The notes: generated from the sequence alone by a model not told the origin. 64,000 bases of DNA from Chitinophagaceae bacterium (GCA_016720745.1 JADKKA010000019.1:434001-498000), one strand, 5' to 3'; shown: positions 44,401 to 53,983, counted from the stretch's first letter. A program made the numbers and translations.

Positions 44401-47201
44401 ATAACAGCTGTTGCAGGGATTTCGCTGGTATTGAATTTGTAAATACCTCTCCGGATATTGGATCCGCTGGAAGTGCCGCCCGATTGTACAGAAGTAGATG
44501 CACCATAATTGGTGGTGGTTTTGCTGGAACGGATATAAGCATCATTAAAATTGCTGCTCGTACTGTTGGCAGTTGCGGCATTCGTGCCGGAAAATCCGTT
44601 CTGGAAAATCTTAGTCACGGTTCCTGCACCGGAACTTGCTTTGTATTGTCCGGCAGAACAGGCATCATCTACTATATTCACTGTAACCTGGGCCGTATCA
44701 ATATAACCTTCAGTATTGGCTACTTCATACTGGAAATAATCAGTTCCTGATATGTCCGTATTCGATACATAGGTGATCGTTCCGTCTCTGTTGATGCTCA
44801 CCTTGCCTTTCGCTGGTGCCAGTGGGATGCCTATAATTTTCAATGAGAGGTTTTGGGGATCCACATCATTGGCCATCACGGAAAGTATGGTAGGCTGGTC
44901 TTCGAGTACAGAAACATTATCATTAACAGAATAAGGTGCTTTGGATATACAGCTCAGGTATTTGAATTCAATGGCATCGGCATAAACATTTGTAGCGGAT
45001 GCGGCATTGGTACTTACATTACCTGCACTGATTTTTATATGGGTAATACCCGATACAGATGTCGGTATCGCAAATTTGGAAATCACGGTTACGGAAGGAT
45101 TGGCATTACTGGTGAAAACGGTTGTATTAGTCCATGGTCCGGATGAGGATTGGCCGATTTGTAATGACATTGTGCCAATAGAAGTATTCTGGTTTTTTTT
45201 CCAGTAGAGAATCAGGGTGTCTTTCGCACGCAGGGCCTGACTGGATCCAATACCCAGGATCAGGTTATTGGTATAAGCAGTTCCGAAATCAAGATAGTCT
45301 CCCGAATTGGAAGTACTGCTCCATGCATCTTCGTTGTCATCCAGTTGTGTGCCGCCTGCTGTTGCACTGGTGACTCCTGTGCTGGATACATAACCGGAGA
45401 GTGTACTAAAGCTTACTTCAGAAGGTCCATAAATGGAATTGACGGAGCAACCATTCACATCGGTGTTACCCACCTGTACGCTGATGGTACCTGAACTGCT
45501 GAGGCTATAGGTATTGGTAACAGTATAAGTGATGGTAGCCGTGCCATTGAAATTAGGATCCGGAATAAATGTTACCACAGAACCTGCATTGGACCAGCTG
45601 CCGGCATTGGCAGGTGATGCATCTCCAGTATTCAGGCTGGTAAAACTGATGGTGGATGTATTGGGACCGTCATTGCTCATCACATCAATGCTCACCGGTG
45701 TACCTGGAGGACAGGTTCCTGAAATAACAGCATTATCATTGGATACTACTGGAGATACAGGTGGCGGAAGTATAGTAATCGGGAATGATATAAAACTGGT
45801 CCGGCCACAATTATCTGTAACCGTACAGGTCACAATCTGGGCGCCGGCTGTTCCGGCAGGTGTAAAGCTGGTACTGGTAGCGGTGGGAGTGGAGAAACTA
45901 CCACCGCAGGATGCTGTCCATTGATAAGTGAATGTGATACCGGGAAGTGGTGAAGAAGCGGATACGGAATAATTCAGCGCCACTCCATTGCTTACCTGTT
46001 GTCCGTTGGTAGTGCCTGATCCGGAAACAATAGGTGATTTAGGAGTGGTTTGGAAAAAACTGAAATTGAAAAATGCTCTTTGTCCGGCTACATCTCCGGC
46101 TGTTCCTTTGTTTTGTGAGTGACCAGCCTGATACATAATATATCCTCGGCTTGGATCATCAAATGCCCGTCCATAAACCAACACCACGGCGGCATTACTC
46201 AGATCGGGATTTACGGAGCTGACATTCGCTTGTGAGGGATCATAAGTGATAATTTTTGCACCGGGGTTCCATTTGGCTACGCCACCGGTTTGCCGGGGGA
46301 TATAAATTTTTTCAGAGCCATTCAGGAAGGCTGCATCGATGGTTCCCATGAACTGGGAGATCGGATCATTCGGGAGCCGGTAAGTATAGGGCGTTGTGCC
46401 ATCACTGTGGGCCGTCCATAATAACATACTGTTGCTGTTCGCATACACTGCATTCACCAGGGGCAGTGTGGCTGATCCGTCTTTAACGGTCAGAAAATTT
46501 GTTTGCTGGGCAGTGCTTGAAGGGTTCACCATATTCTCCAGAGCGCTTACGGCATGACAGCCGGCCCAGATACTGCCGAAATAATCTCTGTTCCATGCCA
46601 GTAGATTGTTATGGGTTGCCCAGGTGGGTTCGGCATGTGGCATGACAAAAAAATCATCGCAGGCACCTAATGTCTGCGGAGATTTCCAGTTATAAGCTCC
46701 GGGGAAAGCAACATTGCTGATCCCGGCATTGAGCAGGTAAGCTTCTGCTACGGTTCCATTTTGTGCATCCAGGGTCCAGCGCGGTGCTGCTTTGATGATA
46801 TAAGTTACATCAAGTGTCAGCGCAGTGGTAGTGCTGGCACCTACTACACCAAGGCCCTGCCAGTAAAGGATCCTGTTGTTGACCGCCGCAGTCCGGTATT
46901 CGGCCGGTATAATAAAAGTACCGCCTTTATAGGCTACACCATTATAGGTAAAGTCTGGCCCGTCTTTAATTTTGGTTTGACTGATGACCCATCTGACAGG
47001 TACATGGTAATTTCTGACCAGGTCATAAACAAGGCCATAAGGTTTCAGCCCGTTGGCAATTGTGTTCGGATTCGTGGCGCCCATATTGACAATGAATGCG
47101 CCGGTAGTCAGGGTTTCAGATTGTGCTTGTAAAATAGTAGTGTGGAATAATGCGGAGACTGCAATTACAGCAAATTTTGCTGCACGTAAAATGGTACGCA
47201 T
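41460..47201 (-). CDS. Large cell-surface protein with cadherin-like repeats, DNRLRE domain and T9SS sorting signal
   Basis: The 1913-residue protein has a signal peptide ending LHTTILQAQ. The N-terminal ~400 residues are an unrecognised domain (FIVNMGATNPNTIANGLKPYG...). Ig/PKD-like and cadherin-like repeats follow, marked by NDTDPE/NDSDPE turns. A DNRLRE-type domain (about 870-1060; NYGASTSVQSGG, YKFNTSEIPA, VQLWVGTPANNYGL) precedes more cadherin-like repeats and an SdrD-like B domain (DLWQDIDGDATVNGPES). The C-terminus is a type IX secretion sorting domain (LNIWPNPFDRLLNIKL ... YLPAGMYLLRID). It is exported to and probably anchored on the cell surface, where it may mediate adhesion. The gene is monocistronic. 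Confidence 0.88.
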   Translation of the reverse strand: MRTILRAAKFAVIAVSALFHTTILQAQSETLTTGAFIVNMGATNPNTIANGLKPYGLVYDLVRNYHVPVRWVISQTKIKDGPDFTYNGVAYKGGTFIIPAEYRTAAVNNRILYWQGLGVVGASTTTALTLDVTYIIKAAPRWTLDAQNGTVAEAYLLNAGISNVAFPGAYNWKSPQTLGACDDFFVMPHAEPTWATHNNLLAWNRDYFGSIWAGCHAVSALENMVNPSSTAQQTNFLTVKDGSATLPLVNAVYANSNSMLLWTAHSDGTTPYTYRLPNDPISQFMGTIDAAFLNGSEKIYIPRQTGGVAKWNPGAKIITYDPSQANVSSVNPDLSNAAVVLVYGRAFDDPSRGYIMYQAGHSQNKGTAGDVAGQRAFFNFSFFQTTPKSPIVSGSGTTNGQQVSNGVALNYSVSASSPLPGITFTYQWTASCGGSFSTPTATSTSFTPAGTAGAQIVTCTVTDNCGRTSFISFPITILPPPVSPVVSNDNAVISGTCPPGTPVSIDVMSNDGPNTSTISFTSLNTGDASPANAGSWSNAGSVVTFIPDPNFNGTATITYTVTNTYSLSSSGTISVQVGNTDVNGCSVNSIYGPSEVSFSTLSGYVSSTGVTSATAGGTQLDDNEDAWSSTSNSGDYLDFGTAYTNNLILGIGSSQALRAKDTLILYWKKNQNTSIGTMSLQIGQSSSGPWTNTTVFTSNANPSVTVISKFAIPTSVSGITHIKISAGNVSTNAASATNVYADAIEFKYLSCISKAPYSVNDNVSVLEDQPTILSVMANDVDPQNLSLKIIGIPLAPAKGKVSINRDGTITYVSNTDISGTDYFQYEVANTEGYIDTAQVTVNIVDDACSAGQYKASSGAGTVTKIFQNGFSGTNAATANSTSSNFNDAYIRSSKTTTNYGASTSVQSGGTSSGSNIRRGIYKFNTSEIPATAVIQSAIFTGVATAVSSGFNYPVSVYALTRSWTEGTKSGSGTADGATWLNFATGAGNTWTTSGGDFNATALAATTINATGTYNWDITNQVQLWVGTPANNYGLIQKTDESASTSIYATFASKEYTTTTSSRPKLTVTYVVPTACGAIPNRAPLANPAFASTTSGVAVTATPLGTCNDVDGNSLSITGVIQGANGNATYTGTTVTYTPNTSGTVPRTDQVSFIISDNAGSPLKDTAYFYITVNNAAPLAVKDISTINAGATATISVLNNDTDPEGTALGNPVISTQPMNGSASVSGSDIVYIPGTGFTGMDTLVYTITENTAASCSSSPLSDTALVVITVSNQSPAAADDNGTGLPCQDLRINLLSNDTDPEAGILTVGSISALSNPAAGTLTNNFDGTITFTPAMGFTGSFSFTYRVTDNGNSPISSSPATVTITIANASNTAPLAADDQAEASPQDAVVYYSVLDNDSDPENNSLMNPTITIQPLHGTATVLGNGLIAYTPNAGYYGKDTLTYEVCDYVLNPATCSGAAGLCSTARLFLTINSIGIDISGDLWQDIDGDATVNGPESTPNAGALYLNLVDESGNVLATTLVAPDGTYSFSNITPGLVYSLLLSSSQGTIGQPAPAANLPNGWTYTGVNYYGIPISGNPGLIGPMQFGYSSVPDINFGIEQVPSTDPHSTNISQPVTGQFITLNGGGNPPAFSGLDPEDCAGGCTLSNKTVYISSLPANAELWYNGSQITSTGNISHFDPSLMQIKITGATTGYSSVNFQYAYVDAAGFPDPTAATYSITWFIPLPVTGLTLSGLLTSNIVNLEWKTETELNSDFFIIERSTDGQRFVQIGMVAAAGNSDSRRYYQFADDISGITTDQVLFYRIRETDKDSKYIFSNTITVRRQAKTGLNIWPNPFDRLLNIKLTTERSMEATISLMNSRGQVVRKEKVNLKKGTNILSMQFENYLPAGMYLLRIDDDQGATIGIEKLLSRH

Positions 47202-47595
47202 AGGTGGTTTTTTAGGATGGAGTTTCAGCTAAACTAGCGCAGGCAGTAAGGGCGCCGAATGATTTTACTCATTCATGACTGATTATATTTCGAAATAGTG
47301 ACAATAGCTTATTGGGATTAAGTGGATACACGGATGTAGTGTGTTGCAGAAATAATCCGGTATGTAATGGGGAGGATGATCCACTCGGAGTAAAAAATCA
47401 ATCAATAATAATATGGGATAAACTATCCAGGTTCTTTCTTAGCCGGCTTTTGCCTTTTCAAATTTTAAAACACCCTTCTATTTTATTTTCGAAAATTGGC
47501 CATATCTGTAAAAGACCTTTTAACGGGTGATTTTGAGCGGGTTCTGGTCTGGAATTTAGCGTCGTTTTTTGTGTAAAAATTCGCCTAAAAAGCAT
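47202..47595. other. Intergenic region between the surface protein and tRNA-Met
   Basis: About 394 bp without a supported gene. It must hold the promoter of the surface-protein gene (a near-match TAGTTTAG on the minus strand at about 47228-47240). One 72-residue frame on the plus strand shows no protein-like features. Confidence 0.5.
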
Positions 47596-47603
47596 TATTT
47601 TTG
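47596..47603 (+). promoter_or_regulatory. -7 box of tRNA-Met
   Basis: TATTTTTG is an exact TAnnTTTG and ends 9 bp before the first base of the tRNA, the expected distance for a transcription start just ahead of the mature 5' end. Confidence 0.6.
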
Positions 47604-47612
47604 CCGCCCAAT

Positions 47613-47686
47613 GCCGGGGTAGCTCAGCTGGTTAGAGCATCGGATTCATAACCCGAAGGTCGGCAGTTCAAGTCTGCTCTCCGGTA
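47613..47686 (+). tRNA. tRNA-Met (CAT anticodon)
   Basis: The 74-nt gene folds as a cloverleaf: acceptor GCCGGGG/CTCCGGT (with G-U pairs), T8-A9, D-arm AGCTCAGCTGGTTAGAGC, anticodon CAT at 47647-47649 in loop TTCATAA, and T-arm with GTTCAAGTC. The discriminator is A and CCA is not encoded. The CAT anticodon could also be Ile2 or initiator; the lack of a 1-72 mismatch like the initiator's C-A and the overall form favour elongator Met. Confidence 0.93.
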
Positions 47687-47691
47687 CAATC

Positions 47692-47715
47692 CAGCCCACA
47701 TTTGTGGGCTTTTTT
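47692..47715 (+). terminator. tRNA-Met terminator touching the GNAT start codon
   Basis: The stem AGCCCACA/TGTGGGCT has a 2-nt centre and is followed directly by TTTTTT and then ATG of the next gene at 47717. Confidence 0.85.
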
Positions 47716-47716
47716 T

Positions 47717-48310
47717 ATGGTACAAATTCGCCTCGCCAATACTATTGACGCCCCCGCCATACTGGCTATCTATGCTCCTTATATTGAGCAGACCTCCATC
47801 ACGTTTGAAACCGAAACCCCATCTGTCCCGGCTTTTGCAGATAGGATCAATACTTATCTCCAAAACTGGCCCTGGCTGGTCTGCGAAATCAATGGCCGGA
47901 TTGCCGGTTATGCCTATGCTTCCCGTTACCGGGAAAGAGTGGCCTACCAGTGGAGCGTGGAATGTTCCGTCTATATCCATGATGATTTTCTCAGGGCAGG
48001 GGTAGCCGGTGCTTTGTATAGTGCCTTGTTTGACATTTTAAAAAGACAGGGATACCGGAATGTATATGCCGTGATCAACCTGCCCAATGACCGCAGTGTG
48101 GCCCTGCATGAAAGAATGGGCTTTCAATGGTTCGCGACCTATGAACAGGTAGGATATAAACTGGGACAATGGAAAAATGTAGGCTGGTGGCGGTTAATCC
48201 TGAATGATTTTGGGATGGAACCGGCCGCACCGATTCCATTCAGTCAGTTGGATCATACTTTTCTGCATGATTTATTTCATCAGCATGCACTTGCAATCAA
48301 AGAGGTATAA
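47717..48310 (+). CDS. GNAT family N-acetyltransferase (phosphinothricin acetyltransferase-like)
   Basis: The 197-residue protein starts at ATG 47717 (MVQIRLANTIDAPAILAIYAPYIEQTSITFE). A TTG 15 bp upstream lies within the terminator stem and is unlikely. The N-terminus, with YAPYIEQTSITFETE, and the mid-part (GRIAGYAYASRYRERVAYQWSVECSVYI, GVAGALYSALFDILKRQGYRNVYAVI) are typical of the PAT/Bar-like acetyltransferase group. HERMGFQWFATYEQVGYKLGQW closes the fold. The substrate is unknown. No ribosome-binding site is available because the tRNA terminator occupies that position. Confidence 0.9.
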   Translation: MVQIRLANTIDAPAILAIYAPYIEQTSITFETETPSVPAFADRINTYLQNWPWLVCEINGRIAGYAYASRYRERVAYQWSVECSVYIHDDFLRAGVAGALYSALFDILKRQGYRNVYAVINLPNDRSVALHERMGFQWFATYEQVGYKLGQWKNVGWWRLILNDFGMEPAAPIPFSQLDHTFLHDLFHQHALAIKEV

Positions 48311-48311
48311 A

Positions 48312-48857
48312 TTATTTATCGATCTCCAGTTTTTTGGTTTTGTAATCAATGGTAAATGATTTCTTAATACTCGGGCAGCAGCGGCCATCATCCGGGCCAT
48401 ATTCATAGTAATTTCCAAAAATCATTCCTTCCAGTGCTCCGGTAACCGAAAACCAGCCATCTCTTTTTTGTTCGATATTACTGATAAAACTAGCGTCAGT
48501 CGTATAAGCTGTTCCCTTTGATAGCACCAAAACCCGGTCCTGTGCATTCATCATGGCATTGCCCCCATCACATTGTTGCGGATGAAAAGTAAAGAGCCCA
48601 TCCAGTTTGCCATCTCCATTGATATCGGCAAAATGAATAGATAGATCCTGTGGTATACCGGTATTCGGCCCCTTGTAACCATCTTTTGTTACAATCTCCA
48701 TTTTACAATTGGCGGCAGTGGCATACTTTCCTTTTTGAATGGAACTGGTTTTCCATTGTTCAAAAGCAGCCATTATTTTGGTATAGCTGGTTCCATTCTG
48801 TGCCTGTATAGATGAAACCGCAAAAAGACAAAGAATGGAGAAGAGGAGCTGTCTCAT
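48312..48857 (-). CDS. Exported protein of unknown function
   Basis: From ATG 48857 the product is 181 residues with a clear signal peptide (MRQLLFSILCLFAVSSIQAQ). The longer frame to 49001 adds 48 codons that do not look like protein. The mature part includes DINGDGKLDGLFTFHPQQC, a calcium-loop-like DxNxDGxxD motif, and several Cys (QQCDGGN, DGRCCPS). I do not recognise a family. It converges on the GNAT gene with 1 bp between stops. Confidence 0.7.
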   Translation of the reverse strand: MRQLLFSILCLFAVSSIQAQNGTSYTKIMAAFEQWKTSSIQKGKYATAANCKMEIVTKDGYKGPNTGIPQDLSIHFADINGDGKLDGLFTFHPQQCDGGNAMMNAQDRVLVLSKGTAYTTDASFISNIEQKRDGWFSVTGALEGMIFGNYYEYGPDDGRCCPSIKKSFTIDYKTKKLEIDK

Positions 48858-48947
48858 ATTGATAGGGGTTGAGTAACTAAAGATAAAGGGATTGGGGCTT
48901 ATTTCACTCCATGAAAAATGGGAGTTTATGGGGGGGGAGTTGGTTTG

Positions 48948-48999
48948 AAAGATACCGGGTCGCGGCTTGCCCTGGACCTGATCCTGGGCCCGGCATGAC
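48948..48999. repeat. Intergenic palindromic repeat (ACCGGGTC / CCCGGCATGAC), left copy
   Basis: AAAGATACCGGGTC and CCCGGCATGAC flank a GC-rich centre. Both arms recur at 49597-49610 and 49696-49706. They are variants of the GTCATsCCGGrCTTGAyCCGGkATCTTT family that is scattered between genes in many bacterial genomes. Confidence 0.65.
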
Positions 49000-49084
49000 A
49001 TAGTGCTGGCCTGGAATTAGTTAATTAGTGCTATTGAGCTCCAGCCCCCCGGGCTTTCGGAGGAATCCTATTTCCCGCCCCTTT

Positions 49085-49485
<401 letters not shown>

Positions 49486-49503
49486 AAAACGTGAAGAGTG
49501 TGG

Positions 49504-49760
49504 CGAGCTCCAAATATTCTAAGTCTTGCAAAGGGCTACTACTACGTCATCCCGGACTTGATCCGGGATCTTTTGTAGGAGTTCTTTTGTTTGTTAAAAG
49601 ATACCGGGTCAGGTTTGCCCGCTTTATGCCTGTAGCTTATTAATCTTTAATGTGGCATTCTATAAAAATGAATGATTGCTATTTAATGCAAACCGCCCGG
49701 CATGACGTAGTGGAGGCCCGATACGAGCTCCAAATATTCGGAATCTTGCATCGCGCCAGC
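49504..49760. repeat. Intergenic repeat cluster right of the G-tract
   Basis: CGAGCTCCAAATATTC occurs at 49504-49519 and again at 49724-49739, each followed 4-5 bp later by TCTTGCA. Between them are GTCATCCCGGACTTGATC + CGGGATC (49546-49570), AAAGATACCGGGTC (49597-49610) and CCCGGCATGAC (49696-49706). These are mosaic copies of the same repeat family as at 48948. No gene is visible between 49020 and 49883. Confidence 0.65.
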
Positions 49761-49825
49761 AGTTTGTCACCCCAACACTTGCTGTTGGGGTCTTTCGAAC
49801 GCAGTACAATTCAGCTAAAAATAAA

Positions 49826-49862
49826 AATACCGGCTCCCAGGGGAAGACCGGCATCTTTTTTC
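49826..49862 (-). terminator. Probable terminator of the TonB-dependent receptor gene
   Basis: On the minus strand ATGCCGG and CCGGTAT pair around a C/G-rich loop and are followed by TTTTTATTTTTAG, about 20 bp after the stop at 49884. Confidence 0.65.
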
Positions 49863-49883
49863 AAATCTATTTTAAATAATCAC

Positions 49884-52640
49884 TTAAAAACTAAACGCAA
49901 TCCTTGCAAACAACCTTCTCCCGTTCACACCCATTTGTACCGCATCCCAGGGACCACCTGTTTCATTGTTGTAGGCCCAGTCCTTGGCACCCTTCGCTAC
50001 TCCGAAATCAGGATGCACATTGAATAAATTATCTGCTCCCAGGTAGAGGGTGAATTTTTTATTCAGCTGAAAACTGCCATATAAATCACTCACCACTTTT
50101 CCGGAATAATTATACTGGTCTGGTACATCTCCGCTACCGTTATCCAATGGCACAGTTGGGTTGATGCCCAGCCCATCCTGTCCATATCCCAGTATGACCA
50201 CTTTTCCAAAATAAGTAAAGCGGGTACCGATGGATATTTTTTTACGGCCATATTCAAAGTTGAAAGCAAACTTGGTATTGGGGGCAGAAGCCAGGATGAA
50301 TTTCTGCTCCCGGTCACTCAGGAAGGTTTGCTTCAGAAAATCTGAGCCGGATAATTTGGAAGGGATATTGATCTTGTCAATTTTCATGCTTTGAAAATTT
50401 CCGGCAAATAATCCCTTCACGCGGTGATGCCCCCATCTTTTGGTATAATCCATTACAATGTCCAGCCCTTTGTTGGTGGTGTTGACGGCATTGGCAAAAA
50501 ACTGGGCCAGACTCACATTCAAAGCCGCCATTTGTGCACGTAGCCCGGCATCCAGGTTGGGATCACTACCATCAAATTGTCCGCTGATCACTACACGGTC
50601 CTTTACTTTCACCAGGTATCCGTCAATGGTGATATTAAATCCTTTGGCAGCCTGCCAGGCAAAACCAAGACCCGCATTCAAGCTTTCTTCCTGTTTTAAT
50701 TCGGGGATGCTGGCGGCTTTGGTGATCGGACTATAGTTCGGTGCAATTTTTACTTCTGCAATATTACCGGCCTGTACCGTGGTAAAAGTGGAACTGAAAT
50801 TAATCTGCTGCAATGATGGCGCACGGAAACCAGTACTCACGGATGCACGGAGGTTTAATTTGGAAGATGCTTTTAAACGGGTGGCTATTTTGAAATTGCT
50901 GGTCAAACCAAAATCGCTATAATTTTCTATCCGCAAAGCACCACTGATCAGCCAGTTTTTGGTTACATCATATTCTGCATCGGCATAAATACCCAGCACC
51001 GTTCTGTTGGCGTTCACTTCATCATTGGGCTGATAACCGGGAAAGCCCTGTGAACCGGTGGCTTTGTTGCCAGTGGGATCATAGTTTTTATAAGAGCCTT
51101 CTTCTCCGGCAAATATTTTGTAACGTTCAAAACGGGCTTCCAGTCCGGTGGCAAAATTGAATTTGTCATTGATGGCTTTGCTGAAATTCAGATTGATGGT
51201 GTTTTGCAGCAAATTAAATCCGCCATCATCAAAATGAGTTTGGTTGGCGCCCTTTGAGGCATTGAAGGTTTTGTCGCCATAAAAGTGAAAATTATTTCTT
51301 CCCAGTGTATTGCTCAGGTCCCAGTTCCAACCTTTTACATTGCCTTTGAATCCCGCGGCAAAGGAGAGGTCATTGATTTTTGTCTGGATATGCGGCGAAT
51401 AATAAATTTCACCATCACTGCTGGTTTTCATAATGCTGCTCACCAGGATCAGATTACCGCTGCCATCCGTGGGGAAACGATCGGGGCGGGCCGACCAGTT
51501 ACGGGTGAATGCAAAGGCATCTGATGATTTATGATTGAATGTTCCAAAAGAATAAAAACTTGTTTTTCCTTTCATCGGAATTTCCATGTTCATGGCAGTG
51601 CCAATCATATCAAGGGAAGCATCTCCATGCCCCCGGCGATAGATATTGATATACATGGCATCCTCATTATTATAGTAGTCGGAAGTATCCAAGGCCTGCC
51701 GGAATGTTTTTCCACTGCTCAGCCCATCCAGGGTGAGGTTGATAAAACCGCCTTTCTTTCCAATGGGTAATCCATAGTTCAGGTTCACGGCCGTAGAGCC
51801 GCCATCTATTTTTCCGGCTGATTCGTATTGCGTCTTCAGGTCTTGTGCAAAAGCAGTATTGAATTTGGGATCGGAGTAACCACCCCATCCGATATTTCCG
51901 GTTAGCTTTTTGGTTGTTTTTTTCAGGATCAGGTTCATCACACCGGCAATGGCATCGGAACCATATTGTGCAGATGCACCATCCCTCAGTATTTCCACCC
52001 GGTCAATGGCGCTGGCCGGAATGGCATTGAGGTCGGTACCGGAATTCCCTCTTCCTCTTGTTCCAAATACAGCAACGAAAGCAGTCTGGTGACGGCGTTT
52101 TCCATTTACCAAGACCAGGGTTTGATCAGGACCCAGTCCACGTAAAGTAGCCAGATCAATATGATCAGCGCCATCACTACCACTTTGTTTATTATAATTA
52201 AAAGAAGGGGCGGCATAATTCAGGATCGATGTCAGATCCATTCGGGCAGTAGGAGCAGTAGCCTGTGCTACATTGATCACATCTACGGGTGCTGTTGTTT
52301 CCGTCTTTACACGGCCGATTCGTCGTGTACCTACTAATACAACTTCCATCAATGATTGATTGTCCTGTCCCAATGTAATCGTCAGCGGACCATTGGCACT
52401 GACGGTTTGAGGCAGGTAACCCACCATTGAAATTTCCAATGCATCATCTGCTGCTGCATTGAGCGTAAAGCTGCCGTCATTGCCAGTAGTAGCCAGTTTG
52501 CCGGTCTTGACAGACTTAACAGATACGCCGGCCAATGGTATTCCACTGGCATCTGTAATTTTTCCGGTAACAGTTTTCTGTGCGAATGCGGTGATGAATA
52601 GCCAGCCAATGGCCATGCAAAGCAGGAACGCTTTTTTCAT
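49884..52640 (-). CDS. TonB-dependent outer-membrane receptor
   Basis: The product is 918 residues from ATG 52640 (MKKAFLLCMAIGWLFITAFAQ, signal peptide). The domains are a carboxypeptidase-regulatory-like beta-sandwich (KTVTGKITDASGIPLAGVSVKSV, about 22-95), a plug (about 110-235; RVEILRDGASAQYGSDAIAGVMNLILKK is the hallmark), and a 22-strand barrel ending in an aromatic residue (RLFARIAFSF). It lacks the SusC signature and a SusD partner, so it is closer to iron/vitamin-type receptors. The substrate is unknown. The frame runs 14 codons further upstream, but MKKAFLL is the better start. Confidence 0.93.
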   Translation of the reverse strand: MKKAFLLCMAIGWLFITAFAQKTVTGKITDASGIPLAGVSVKSVKTGKLATTGNDGSFTLNAAADDALEISMVGYLPQTVSANGPLTITLGQDNQSLMEVVLVGTRRIGRVKTETTAPVDVINVAQATAPTARMDLTSILNYAAPSFNYNKQSGSDGADHIDLATLRGLGPDQTLVLVNGKRRHQTAFVAVFGTRGRGNSGTDLNAIPASAIDRVEILRDGASAQYGSDAIAGVMNLILKKTTKKLTGNIGWGGYSDPKFNTAFAQDLKTQYESAGKIDGGSTAVNLNYGLPIGKKGGFINLTLDGLSSGKTFRQALDTSDYYNNEDAMYINIYRRGHGDASLDMIGTAMNMEIPMKGKTSFYSFGTFNHKSSDAFAFTRNWSARPDRFPTDGSGNLILVSSIMKTSSDGEIYYSPHIQTKINDLSFAAGFKGNVKGWNWDLSNTLGRNNFHFYGDKTFNASKGANQTHFDDGGFNLLQNTINLNFSKAINDKFNFATGLEARFERYKIFAGEEGSYKNYDPTGNKATGSQGFPGYQPNDEVNANRTVLGIYADAEYDVTKNWLISGALRIENYSDFGLTSNFKIATRLKASSKLNLRASVSTGFRAPSLQQINFSSTFTTVQAGNIAEVKIAPNYSPITKAASIPELKQEESLNAGLGFAWQAAKGFNITIDGYLVKVKDRVVISGQFDGSDPNLDAGLRAQMAALNVSLAQFFANAVNTTNKGLDIVMDYTKRWGHHRVKGLFAGNFQSMKIDKINIPSKLSGSDFLKQTFLSDREQKFILASAPNTKFAFNFEYGRKKISIGTRFTYFGKVVILGYGQDGLGINPTVPLDNGSGDVPDQYNYSGKVVSDLYGSFQLNKKFTLYLGADNLFNVHPDFGVAKGAKDWAYNNETGGPWDAVQMGVNGRRLFARIAFSF

Positions 52641-52713
52641 TGCAGTTGTTTTGGTGTTGACTCTAATGTAAGAAAAAATCAATCACCCCTGCCGGAAGAT
52701 TAACCACATTTTA

Positions 52714-53940
52714 TTAGCTGGCCGCAATGGCTGAGGCCGGGCTGATCACCTGCTTGCCCGGATAAATTTCCAATGCTTTTTCCAGACAATCCATGGCAGC
52801 GTTAATAGCATCGATATTGAGTACATAGGCCAGTCGGACTTCATTTTTCCCCAGTCCGGGTGTGCCATAAAAACCAGTGGCTGGTGCCAGCATCACGGTC
52901 TGGTTATTCCAGGAGAAATCCTCCAGTAGCCACTGACAGAATTTGTCGGCATCATCAATCGGTAAACGGGCGATGGCATAAAAAGCGCCACCGGGGTTGG
53001 GACAATACACTCCGGGCATGGCATTGAGCCGGCCAACCAGTGCATTCCTCCGGGCCAGGTACTCGGCCTTGGGTGCATCAAAATAGGAAGCGGGCAGATC
53101 TACGGCAGCTTCTCCCATGATTTGGGCCAATCCGGGAGGACTCAGTCTCGCCTGGGCAAATTTCATGGCCGCATCATACACGGATTTATTCTTGGTGACA
53201 AAAGCACCCAGCCTCGCGCCACAGGCACTGTATCTTTTGGAAATCGTATCCATTAATACCACATTGTTTTCCAGACCCTGCAGGTGCATGGCGCTTACAT
53301 ATTCTCCATCATAGCAAAACTCACGATAAGCTTCATCGCTGAAGAGATAGAGGTCATGCTGAATACAGATTTGTTTGAGGGCTTCCATTTCTTCGCGGCT
53401 GTATAAATAACCGGTGGGGTTATTGGGACTGCAAATGATGATTGCCTTTGTTTTGGGTGTGATCACTTTTTCAAAATCACTAATGGGAGGAAGGGCAAAT
53501 CCGGTTTCAATTCTGGAAGTAATTGGGACTACTTTGATGCCGGCTGCGCAGGCAAATCCATTATAGTTAGCATAAAAAGGTTCGGGGATGATCACTTCAT
53601 CGCCGGGGTTCAGACAGGTAAAGAAACCAAACATGATGGCTTCACTGCCACCGGTGGTGATCAGGATCTGATCGTGGCTTACATCAATTCCAACGGATTT
53701 ATAATACTGCACCAGTTTACGCCGGTAGCTTTCATTACCGGCACTATGGCTATACTCCAGCACTTTGATATCCGCATTCCGTACGGCATCCATGATGGCA
53801 GGAGGGGTTTCAATATCCGGCTGACCGATATTGAGATGATATACCCTGATTCCTTTTTTCTTGGCCGCTTCGGCGTAAGGAACCAGTTTGCGGATCGGAG
53901 AGGGGGGCATCTGCTGGCCCCGAAGGGAGATTGTAAGCAT
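52714..53940 (-). CDS. PLP-dependent aminotransferase (class I/II)
   Basis: The 408-residue protein is a fold-type I aminotransferase: HLNIGQPDIETPPAIMDAV, TTGGSEAIMFGFFTCLNPGDEV, IICSPNNPTGYLYSREEM, FSDEAYREFCYDG, the PLP lysine in DTISKRYSACGARLGAF, and a C-terminal Arg in KNEVRLAYVL. It probably transaminates aspartate or aromatic amino acids. The -7 box TAACTTTG ends only 4 bp before the ATG. Confidence 0.93.
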   Translation of the reverse strand: MLTISLRGQQMPPSPIRKLVPYAEAAKKKGIRVYHLNIGQPDIETPPAIMDAVRNADIKVLEYSHSAGNESYRRKLVQYYKSVGIDVSHDQILITTGGSEAIMFGFFTCLNPGDEVIIPEPFYANYNGFACAAGIKVVPITSRIETGFALPPISDFEKVITPKTKAIIICSPNNPTGYLYSREEMEALKQICIQHDLYLFSDEAYREFCYDGEYVSAMHLQGLENNVVLMDTISKRYSACGARLGAFVTKNKSVYDAAMKFAQARLSPPGLAQIMGEAAVDLPASYFDAPKAEYLARRNALVGRLNAMPGVYCPNPGGAFYAIARLPIDDADKFCQWLLEDFSWNNQTVMLAPATGFYGTPGLGKNEVRLAYVLNIDAINAAMDCLEKALEIYPGKQVISPASAIAAS

Positions 53941-53944
53941 GGGG

Positions 53945-53952
53945 CAAAGTTA
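53945..53952 (-). promoter_or_regulatory. -7 box almost touching the aminotransferase start
   Basis: The minus strand reads TAACTTTG, then CCCC, then ATG. No good -33 element was seen. This is the third case of this layout in the window. Confidence 0.5.
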
Positions 53953-53983
53953 GGAGGTAAATGTGAACGGGAAGAGGGGATTG

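Noticed and set aside
41460..47201. Many plus-strand frames inside the large surface protein gene
   Set aside because: They are antisense readings of its Thr/Asn-rich repeats.
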